From positions 23,869 to 87,868 of the forward strand of contig JAUQQL010000001.1 in assembly GCA_030578315.1 (NCBI GenBank): DNA of 64,000 nucleotides, written 5' to 3'. Below, piece by piece: positions 57,751-64,000 of this stretch. The DNA is from Thermodesulfobacteriota bacterium. GTDB lineage: Bacteria; Desulfobacterota; Thermodesulfobacteria; Thermodesulfobacteriales; Thermodesulfobacteriaceae. Below the pieces are notes generated by a model, which worked only from the letters and a program-made list of their open reading frames with translations, did not search any database and was not told the origin of the DNA. How positions within the stretch are numbered: position 1 is the first letter of the stretch; each line of letters opens with the position of its first letter. A program made the position numbers and the translations under genes.

Positions 57751-59538
57751 ATGTATAAGAACTCATCAGAGCGAATGATAGAAACTGAAACAGTTAAGAA
57801 GAATCTTATAGAAAAATTTACGAAAACTTCTTATAAAGTTTTAGCAGACAAGGCTAAACTTCCGGAAGAAACAGTAAAAGAGGTTGAAAGTAAGCTTAAG
57901 AATGCGGGAATAAAAATTTATAAAGGATTACAAAGAATAGATAAGGGAAGATTAGGAATTCCTGTTTATATTAGTTTATACGACTTAGAAGGAAAGAAAG
58001 TTACTGGAAATTATAAACAGATGGGGAAAGGAGCTACTGAAACTTTAGCTCAAGCAAGTGCTTTAATGGAGTTAGTAGAAAGATTTTCTCTTTTTTCCTA
58101 TATTTCTCAAGTTATTAAAAAGGGAGTTTTTTCTTCTTTTGATAAGCTTGGGTCTCGAGCTATAGATTTTTCTTTATTTTTACAATCGGTAGAAGATACA
58201 GAAGATGCTGAAAGTAAAAAAATAGCTTATAGATACTTAAAAAAAGTTCCCTTTTATTTTGTTCCAGCTTTAGAATTTAGAACTAAGGAAGTTAAGTGGC
58301 TTCCTTTTCACTGGTTTTGGGTTTTATACGAATATAACGGTTCAGCAGGAGGTAATACTTATTTAGAGGCTTCTGTTCAGGCTGTGTGTGAATTAATTGA
58401 AAGGCATACTAACGCTTTATCAATAAAAAGTTCCGGATTAATGCCTGCAATAAGAAGAGAATCTATAAAAGGTGAAGCTGATGAACTTTTGAAGTGTTAT
58501 GAAAGATTAGGAATTCAAGTTTGGATAAGAGACATGACTTTTGGTATGCCGGTTCCTACAGTTGCAGTTATGGCTATGGATCCTTCAACTTATCCAGAAA
58601 GAAGTGAAATTGTATATACAGCTGGAACGGCAACTAGTCCTCAGAGAGCTTTAATAAGAGCTTTAACTGAAGTTGCTCAACTAGCAGGAGATTTTGATAC
58701 TCAGGGTAAATACTTAGAAAGTGGTCTTCCCAAATTTAAAACTTTAGAGGAAGCTAAAAAAGTAGTAGAATATTCAAAAGAAATAAGTTTAGAAGACTTA
58801 CCTAGTCTTTATTCTGAAGACCATAAAGAAGAATTAGAAAGTTTAAGCATTAAGTTAAAGGATTTAGGTTTTGAGGTATATCTTATAGATATTACTCATG
58901 AAATTTTAAATATTCCTACAGTTTACGCTATAATTCCTGGTATTCTTTTTAGGGAAAGAACAAAAATTTCATATCTTTATCAATTGGTAAGAACTTTAAG
59001 TTTGTACTTAAATGTAGAAGAAAGAAAAAAAATTTTAGAGGAACTTATAGAAGAAATTGAAGATAGATACTATCTTTGGGCCTACTTAGGAAATACTTAT
59101 AAAGAAATGGGAAAAACAGAAGAAGCTATTTTGTGTTATGAAAAAGCTTTACAGTTTGTTTTACCTAAATCGGATGAGGTAGCTATTTTGACTCATTTAG
59201 CAGATTTATACTTAAAAAAAGAAAATTTTATGAAGGTTATTGAAATAATTGAAAAGGCTTTAGAAATAGAGGAAATTCCAGAATTATACAATCTTTTAGG
59301 TAGGGCCCTTTACAAATTAGGTAATTATAGAGATGCAATGGAGGTGTTTTTAAAAGCTACGGAGCTTAATCCTTTTTCTGCAATTGATTATGCTAATGTA
59401 GGGTATTGCTTAAAAGCCTTAAATTTTATTCCTCCTGCTATAATTTTTTTTAGAAAAGCTTTGGCTTTAGACCCTGAATTAGAGGCAGCAAGAAGAGCGT
59501 TAGAGTGGTGCGAAAATATTTTAAATACTAAAAACTGA
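57751..59538 (+). CDS. YcaO-domain protein fused to TPR repeats
   Basis: A 595-residue protein. Residues ~1-410 form a YcaO domain, the ATP-dependent enzyme that activates backbone amides for azoline, thioamide or amidine formation. ATP-binding signatures are present: GKGATETLAQASALMELVER, EASVQAVCELIERHTNAL, SPQRALIRALTEVAQLAG. The C-terminal ~180 residues form about four TPR units (YYLWAYLGNTYKEMGKTEEA, YNLLGRALYKLGNYRDAMEV, YANVGYCLKALNFIPPAIIF) for protein binding. It lacks the C-terminal PxPxP of azoline cyclodehydratases and has no adjacent TfuA or precursor peptide. The NIL-ferredoxin gene follows by 19 bases. A second in-frame ATG at 57775 is a possible start; neither has a ribosome site. 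The substrate is unknown. Confidence 0.85.
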   Translation: MYKNSSERMIETETVKKNLIEKFTKTSYKVLADKAKLPEETVKEVESKLKNAGIKIYKGLQRIDKGRLGIPVYISLYDLEGKKVTGNYKQMGKGATETLAQASALMELVERFSLFSYISQVIKKGVFSSFDKLGSRAIDFSLFLQSVEDTEDAESKKIAYRYLKKVPFYFVPALEFRTKEVKWLPFHWFWVLYEYNGSAGGNTYLEASVQAVCELIERHTNALSIKSSGLMPAIRRESIKGEADELLKCYERLGIQVWIRDMTFGMPVPTVAVMAMDPSTYPERSEIVYTAGTATSPQRALIRALTEVAQLAGDFDTQGKYLESGLPKFKTLEEAKKVVEYSKEISLEDLPSLYSEDHKEELESLSIKLKDLGFEVYLIDITHEILNIPTVYAIIPGILFRERTKISYLYQLVRTLSLYLNVEERKKILEELIEEIEDRYYLWAYLGNTYKEMGKTEEAILCYEKALQFVLPKSDEVAILTHLADLYLKKENFMKVIEIIEKALEIEEIPELYNLLGRALYKLGNYRDAMEVFLKATELNPFSAIDYANVGYCLKALNFIPPAIIFFRKALALDPELEAARRALEWCENILNTKN

Positions 59539-59557
59539 ATAGGAGGTTAGATAATAA

Positions 59558-59983
59558 ATGTATAAAAAAGAGGGTTTGTATTTAAAGTTTCCTCCAGAAG
59601 TAGTAGACAAACCCATTGTTTACAAGTTGGTAAAAGACTATGATTTAATTTTTAACATTTTAAAAGCTTTTATCACTCCTGGTAAAGAAGGCATTATGAT
59701 TTTAGAAATTGAGGGGGCTCAGGAAAATTTAAACAAGGGTTTAAAGTATTTAAGAGAAATAGGAGTTGAAGTTAGTCCTTTAAGTCAGAGAATTGTTAAA
59801 AATGAAGAACTGTGTATTCACTGTGGTTCTTGCACAGCTGTTTGTCCTACAGGAGCTCTTTATATAGATAGAACAATTTTTAAAGTAATTTATAATCCAG
59901 AAAAATGTACAGCTTGTGAATTTTGTGTAAGTGTATGTATAACTAAGGCTATGGAAGTTCATATTGAAAGTGAGGCTGCTTAA
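59558..59983 (+). CDS. NIL domain plus 2x[4Fe-4S] ferredoxin protein
   Basis: A 141-residue protein with an N-terminal NIL domain (~1-80; LKFPPEVVDKPIVYKLVKDY, IMILEIEGAQENLNKGLKYL) and a C-terminal ferredoxin (CIHCGSCTAVCPTGALY; CTACEFCVSVCITKAMEV). The NIL-ferredoxin partner HcyF of homocysteine synthase in anaerobes has the same layout, supplying electrons for sulfur insertion into aspartate semialdehyde. The usual HcyS partner (DUF39) is not adjacent; a YcaO-TPR gene is instead. AGGAGG precedes the ATG. The exact role is inferred only. Confidence 0.82.
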   Translation: MYKKEGLYLKFPPEVVDKPIVYKLVKDYDLIFNILKAFITPGKEGIMILEIEGAQENLNKGLKYLREIGVEVSPLSQRIVKNEELCIHCGSCTAVCPTGALYIDRTIFKVIYNPEKCTACEFCVSVCITKAMEVHIESEAA

Positions 59984-60059
59984 GTTTTTGAGGTTTATTA
60001 AAAGGAATTTTCAAATAGTCTCCTTGAATTTTTTGCAAAATACATTTTAATTAGAACAG

Positions 60060-61151
60060 ATGGCTAAGCTTGACCCTTTTTTTAAGTTAATGATAGAAAC
60101 TGGTGCTTCAGATTTACATCTTTCAACAGGTAATCCTCCACTTTTAAGGATTCACGGAGATTTACAAAGAGTTAAATATAAAGTTTTAGAAGATGAAGAA
60201 TTGAGGGAAATGCTTTATGAAGTAGCTCCAGAAGAAGTAATAAAGAAGTTTGAAGAAGAAGGCGAAGTAGATTTTGGTTTAGAAATTCCTGGTTTAGCCA
60301 GGTTCAGAGTAAATTATTATAAACAAAGAAAAGGAGTTGCAGCAGCTTTTAGATTAATTCCTAATAAAATTAAAACTATTGAGGAGTTAGGATTACCTTC
60401 TCTTCTTAATAAGCTAGCCCTTCTTCCTCGTGGTTTAGTTTTAGTAACTGGACCTACTGGGTCAGGAAAGTCAACCACTTTGGCTGCCATAATTGACTAC
60501 GCTAATCGTACCCGTTATGACCACATAATTACTATTGAAGATCCTATTGAATTTGTACACGAGTCGAGAAACTGTCTAGTTAATCAAAGAGAACTGGGAA
60601 CCCATACTAAAAGTTTTGCTAATGCTTTAAGAGCTGCTTTAAGAGAAGACCCTGATATAATTTTAGTAGGAGAGATGAGGGACTTAGAAACCATATCTTT
60701 AGCAATAGAGGCTTCTCTTACAGGGCATTTAGTGTTTTCTACTTTACACACTATTTCTGCAGCTAAAACTATAGACAGAATTATAGAAGTATTCCCTCCT
60801 GCCCAACAGGCTCAAGTAAGAAGCTCCTTATCAGATGCTATAAGAGCAGTTATATCTCAGACTATGTTTAAGAGAATAGACAGACCTGGAAGAATAGTTG
60901 CTGTAGAAATAATGATAGCAACACCTGCTATAAGAAATCTTATTAGAGAGAACAAAACCCATCAAATTCCTTCTATGATTCAAACAGGTAGAAAATATGG
61001 AATGATATCTTTAGATGATTGCATTATGGACTATTTACAGAAGGGATGGATTAGTCCTGAGGAAGCTTTTATTAAGGCTATAGATAAAACAAGATTTTTA
61101 CCTTTTATTAAGGATAAGGAACTTGCTGACTTTACAGAAATACCAGGTTAA
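60060..61151 (+). CDS. pilT: Type IV pilus retraction ATPase PilT
   Basis: PilT is the hexameric ATPase that retracts type IV pili for twitching and DNA uptake. The 363-residue protein has DLHLSTGNPPLLRIHGDLQR at the N-terminus, Walker A GPTGSGKSTTLAAIID, the Asp box ITIEDPIEFVH, Walker B with DIILVGEMRDLETISLAIEA, the His box LTGHLVFSTLHT, and the PilT-specific AIRA motif in SSLSDAIRAVISQ. It is followed by a second PilT-like gene after 2 bases. The other pilus genes are not in the window. Confidence 0.95.
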   Translation: MAKLDPFFKLMIETGASDLHLSTGNPPLLRIHGDLQRVKYKVLEDEELREMLYEVAPEEVIKKFEEEGEVDFGLEIPGLARFRVNYYKQRKGVAAAFRLIPNKIKTIEELGLPSLLNKLALLPRGLVLVTGPTGSGKSTTLAAIIDYANRTRYDHIITIEDPIEFVHESRNCLVNQRELGTHTKSFANALRAALREDPDIILVGEMRDLETISLAIEASLTGHLVFSTLHTISAAKTIDRIIEVFPPAQQAQVRSSLSDAIRAVISQTMFKRIDRPGRIVAVEIMIATPAIRNLIRENKTHQIPSMIQTGRKYGMISLDDCIMDYLQKGWISPEEAFIKAIDKTRFLPFIKDKELADFTEIPG

Positions 61152-61153
61152 GT

Positions 61154-62326
61154 ATGATTACTGAAAGTGAAATTAAAAATTTGATCCAAAAGTTAGCTTT
61201 TTTGGAGCCTGGGATTTCAGATATATTCATTCTTGCAGATTATCCTTTACAAGTTATGGTCTACGGTAAAATAAAATCCATATTTTTACCAGAGTTTCCA
61301 GTTGAGAAGTTAACTCCCTTTCAAACCGAGCAGATAGCTTTTAATATAATAAAGGATAAACCTTATCTTTTTAAAAAATTGATCAAAGACGGGTATATAG
61401 ATTTTTCTTTTGCTTTGGACGACGAAACTAGGTTTAGGGTAAATGTGTTTTCTCGTCAAAGCACTTATAACATAGTGATGAGAAAATTAGAAAGTAAGGT
61501 AAAAACTATAGAAGAACTAGGTCTTCCTGAAGTTTTTTATAAAATAGCTAAGGAAAAATTTGGCATAGTTTTAGTTACAGGAGCTACAGGGCAAGGAAAG
61601 ACCACTACTTTAGCTGCTATTTTACATGAGATAAACAAAAACGAACCTGTCCATATTATTACTTTAGAAGACCCTATAGAATATATTCATAAGCCTATTA
61701 AAGCTACTATTAATCAAAGAGAACTCGGGAGAGACTTTCCTTCTTATGCAGAGGGACTTAGGGCAGCTTTAAGACAAGCTCCTCATGTAATTTTGGTAGG
61801 AGAAATTCGTGACCGTGAAACTATGGAGATAGCCTTAAGAGCAGTAGAAACAGGTCATTTGGTTTTTTCTACTCTTCACACTATAGGAGCTTCTCAAACT
61901 ATCAATAGAATTATAGGATTTTATAATGCTGATGAAGAACACCAAATTAGGTTTAGGCTTTCTACTTCTATAAAGTGGATTATAGGACAAAAGTTACTTC
62001 CTAAAGTAGGAGGAGGAAGGATAGCTATTTTTGATATTCTTTACAACAATTTAAGGGTTAGAGAAATTATTTTAAGTGGAGAAAGTGAAGGAAAAACCTT
62101 TTACGATGCTATGAGTCAAGGTAGTCCTTTCGGAATGCAAACCTTTGACCAGCATATTTTAGAATTGTTTAAAAAAGACTTAATAGAGGAGGAAGTAGCA
62201 CTTTATAACTGTATCAGAAGAGATTTAGTAGGGAGACAATTAGAACTCATTAAAAAACAAAAAGGTAAAGAAGAAGAAGAAGTAGTAGTAGTAAGTTTAG
62301 AACTTGGAAGTAAAGGAGCTCGATGA
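61154..62326 (+). CDS. PilT/PilU-family ATPase paralog
   Basis: A 390-residue second PilT-family ATPase, with divergent Walker A GATGQGKTTTLAAILHE, ITLEDPIEYIH, HVILVGEIRDRETMEIALRA and ETGHLVFSTLHTIGASQTIN. The AIRA motif of PilT is replaced (LSTSIKWIIGQ), as in PilU-like retraction cofactors, and the C-terminus has a glutamate-rich tail. I call it PilU-like; a role as a second retraction motor with the upstream PilT is inferred. It overlaps the next gene by 4 bases. Confidence 0.85.
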   Translation: MITESEIKNLIQKLAFLEPGISDIFILADYPLQVMVYGKIKSIFLPEFPVEKLTPFQTEQIAFNIIKDKPYLFKKLIKDGYIDFSFALDDETRFRVNVFSRQSTYNIVMRKLESKVKTIEELGLPEVFYKIAKEKFGIVLVTGATGQGKTTTLAAILHEINKNEPVHIITLEDPIEYIHKPIKATINQRELGRDFPSYAEGLRAALRQAPHVILVGEIRDRETMEIALRAVETGHLVFSTLHTIGASQTINRIIGFYNADEEHQIRFRLSTSIKWIIGQKLLPKVGGGRIAIFDILYNNLRVREIILSGESEGKTFYDAMSQGSPFGMQTFDQHILELFKKDLIEEEVALYNCIRRDLVGRQLELIKKQKGKEEEEVVVVSLELGSKGAR

Positions 62327-62787
62327 ATTTAGAACTTCAGGATCTACTTATAGATAAACCAGTGTGTCTTATTGTATGGAAATTGGAAGTTTTTTTAGAT
62401 AAAATTTCTCAGTATTTTTCTCAAAATAATTTTGAGATAAAAATTATAAAAAACGAATCCGAACTTGAAGCCTGGCTAAAGGCTGAGATAGTTAAAATAA
62501 TAATATTGGCTGCAGAAAGTTTAGAAGAGCTTAAAAAGTTTAAAGCTCTTATAGATAAATTATCTATAAAAAAAAGAAGACAAATTTTTGTAATTTATAT
62601 TTTATCTTCTGAAAAAACTTTAGATCCTAAAAAGACTTTTCTTTTATCTGCTAATTTGTTAGTCAACAAAAAGGATTTAGAACTTTTTGATAAAATATAT
62701 TCTAAAGCTTTACTTTACTGGGAAGTTCTTTATAAATATTATTATAAAGCTTTAGAAAATTATTCGGAAGAGGTTTTAGGTTTATGA
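62323..62787 (+). CDS. Uncharacterised protein, possible receiver-like fold
   Basis: I do not recognise this 154-residue protein. Alternating beta/alpha segments (VCLIVWKLEVFLDKISQYF, KIIILAAESLEELKKF, RQIFVIYILSSEKTL) hint at a CheY-like or Rossmann-like fold, but the acidic pocket and phospho-acceptor Asp of a receiver are not evident. It starts inside the PilU-like gene (ATGA) and ends inside galU (ATGA), so it is in a tightly coupled operon. A link to pilus retraction is possible from position only. Confidence 0.45.
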   Translation: MNLELQDLLIDKPVCLIVWKLEVFLDKISQYFSQNNFEIKIIKNESELEAWLKAEIVKIIILAAESLEELKKFKALIDKLSIKKRRQIFVIYILSSEKTLDPKKTFLLSANLLVNKKDLELFDKIYSKALLYWEVLYKYYYKALENYSEEVLGL

Positions 62788-63653
62788 TTAGAAAAGCTGT
62801 TTTACCTGTTGCAGGTCTTGGAACAAGAATGCTTCCAGTAACTAAAGTTGTACCTAAGGAACTTCTTAATATTATTGACAGGCCAACTATAGAGTATGTA
62901 GTAGATGAAGTTATTGCTTCTGGAATTGATACTCTAATTTTTATAATTTCTCAAGGAAAAGAAAAAATCTTAGAATATTTTAATCTAGATTTAGGACTTA
63001 GAACTTTTTTAAAAGAGAGAAAGAAATTGGACTTGCTTAAGAAGGTGGAAGAGGTTGAAAATAAAGTTAAAAATTTAATTTCGGTTATTCAAAAAATTCC
63101 TGAGGGTTTAGGACAAGCGGTTTTAATGGCTGAAAAAGTTGTAGGAAATGAACCTTTTGCAGTACTTTTAGGAGACGATTTGGTTGATGCTAAAGAACCA
63201 TGTTTAAAACAGATGATACACTTTCATTTAAAATACGGAGGCAACATCGTAGCGGTAGAAGAAGTTCCTTTGGAAGATATTTCTAAGTATGGAATTATTG
63301 AAGGAGAAAAAATAGAAGAAAGGATAATAAAAGTTAAAAATGTTGTAGAGAAGCCGTCTTTAGAAGAAGCACCTTCTAATTTAGCTATTATTGGGAGGTA
63401 TATTTTTCAACCCGTTATTTTTGAGTATTTAAAACGAATTAAAAAATCTGTAGGAGGAGAATATCAGTTAACAGACGCTATACAATTAATGATTGAAGAG
63501 GGTCACGAAGTATACGCTTATCTTTTTGAAGGAAAGAGATTTGATACCGGAAATAAAAAAGGTTTTTTTAGAACTGTTCTTCATTATGCTCAAAAAGATG
63601 AGGAATTGAAAGAGATATTACAGGAATTTTGTCAACTTAATGTATTTAGTTGA
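62784..63653 (+). CDS. galU: UTP--glucose-1-phosphate uridylyltransferase
   Basis: GalU makes UDP-glucose, precursor of cell-surface polysaccharides and glycolipids. The 289-residue protein has the nucleotidyltransferase start AVLPVAGLGTRMLPVTKVVP with KELL, then EYVVDEVIASGIDTLIFIIS, PEGLGQAVLMAEKVVGNEPF, VLLGDDLVDAKEPCL and the sugar-binding NVVEKPSLEEAPSNLAIIGRY. It overlaps the unknown gene upstream by 4 bases, and priA begins within its last codons. Confidence 0.95.
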   Translation: MIRKAVLPVAGLGTRMLPVTKVVPKELLNIIDRPTIEYVVDEVIASGIDTLIFIISQGKEKILEYFNLDLGLRTFLKERKKLDLLKKVEEVENKVKNLISVIQKIPEGLGQAVLMAEKVVGNEPFAVLLGDDLVDAKEPCLKQMIHFHLKYGGNIVAVEEVPLEDISKYGIIEGEKIEERIIKVKNVVEKPSLEEAPSNLAIIGRYIFQPVIFEYLKRIKKSVGGEYQLTDAIQLMIEEGHEVYAYLFEGKRFDTGNKKGFFRTVLHYAQKDEELKEILQEFCQLNVFS

Positions 63654-64000
63654 TGTTGTTCTTCCTCTTCCTATTTATAAAACCTTTCAATATTTAAGCT
63701 CTACTTTTATTTTACCAGGGGTTAGAGTTTTAGTGCCTTTTAAAAGTTCCAGACTTATTGGAATAGTAAGACTGTGTGAACCTGTAGAAAAATTAGGTGA
63801 AAACTTAAGATCTATAGAAGAAATTTTAGATGAAAAACCTATTATTAATTTTTTTCTTATTGAATTTTTAGATAAAATTGCGGAATATTACATAGCTCCT
63901 ATAGGTGTGGTTTATAAAATTGCTCTTCCCTCAGGACTTTTTTCTTTGCCTTCTAAAAGACTATACTTAACTTGTGAAGGAAAGGAGGCTTTAGAAAAAG
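63640..64000 (+). CDS. priA: Primosomal protein N' (PriA), 3'-truncated by window edge
   Basis: The ATG at 63640 lies inside the end of galU (14-base overlap, another frame). The frame is open to the window end: about 120 residues reading YLVDVVLPLPIYKTFQYLSS, LPGVRVLVPFKSSRLIGIV, and FLDKIAEYYIAPIGVVYKIA, then LPSGLFSLP. This is the N-terminal 3'-DNA-binding domain of PriA, the helicase that restarts stalled replication forks. The helicase domains lie beyond the window. Confidence 0.85.
   Translation, partial: MYLVDVVLPLPIYKTFQYLSSTFILPGVRVLVPFKSSRLIGIVRLCEPVEKLGENLRSIEEILDEKPIINFFLIEFLDKIAEYYIAPIGVVYKIALPSGLFSLPSKRLYLTCEGKEALEK

Overview
The window looks like a chromosomal segment of an A+T-rich, thermophilic, sulfate-reducer-like bacterium of the Thermodesulfobacteriota, close to Thermodesulfobacterium/Caldimicrobium. 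I infer this from gene content and base composition, not from a marker search. The main clues are a reductive acetyl-CoA (Wood-Ljungdahl) island, selenocysteine in HdrA- and MvhD-type electron carriers, an AccA-AccD fusion, archaeal-type fructose-1,6-bisphosphate aldolase/phosphatase, inositol-phosphate synthase, LL-diaminopimelate aminotransferase and a siroheme-route heme synthase. Together they suggest an anaerobic autotroph, or at least a facultative one.

Layout. 1-2.9 kb: tandem flagellar hook (FlgE) paralogs, the first cut by the window edge. 3-9.4 kb: hemL, ilvC (-), a large radical SAM protein (-), a DUF429 protein and mreB. 9.4-19.5 kb: a minus-strand run hisS-trpE-trpG-plsC-gyrA-ino1-dapL-folK-lytic transglycosylase; folK has no normal start codon. 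19.6-25.5 kb: a plus-strand run of a J-domain protein, lysC, cimA, cooC, cysS and cvpA. 25.5-38.7 kb: mostly minus strand, with hisB, a TonB/ExbD pair, a cysteine-cluster protein, FBP aldolase/phosphatase, an acetyl-CoA carboxylase-type set (birA, biotinyl protein, AccA-AccD fusion, biotin carboxylase), purA, ahbD, a FAH-family protein and a CbpA-type DnaJ. A stand-alone FlhB-like gene lies on the plus strand inside it.

39-56.6 kb: the C1 island, all on the plus strand: fhs, folD, cooS/acsA, terminator, promoter, hdrA (Sec), mvhD (Sec), hdrC-like ferredoxin, a second MvhD-like gene, metV, a metF-acsD fusion, acsB, acsC, acsE, terminator. Apart from formate dehydrogenase this covers every step from formate and CO2 to acetyl-CoA; the maturation ATPase CooC is 18 kb upstream. 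Fhs and FolD carry formate to methylene-THF. MetV/MetF, fed by the HdrA/MvhD electron module, reduces it to methyl-THF. AcsE passes the methyl group to the AcsC/AcsD corrinoid protein. CooS makes CO, and AcsB joins methyl, CO and CoA.

56.6-64 kb: mnmA (-), then a YcaO-TPR protein with a NIL-ferredoxin partner, two PilT-family ATPases, a small unknown gene, galU, and the start of priA cut by the right edge.

The most unusual features are a MetF-AcsD fusion joined through long Val/Glu/Lys/Pro repeat linkers, two adjacent selenoproteins each with a visible SECIS-like hairpin, an Hdr-type module with no HdrB, the YcaO-TPR/NIL-ferredoxin pair, and folK without a usual start codon. I saw no tRNA, rRNA, CRISPR array, insertion sequence or prophage. 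No gene-free stretch exceeds 300 bases; the longest is about 258 bases at 38740-38997.
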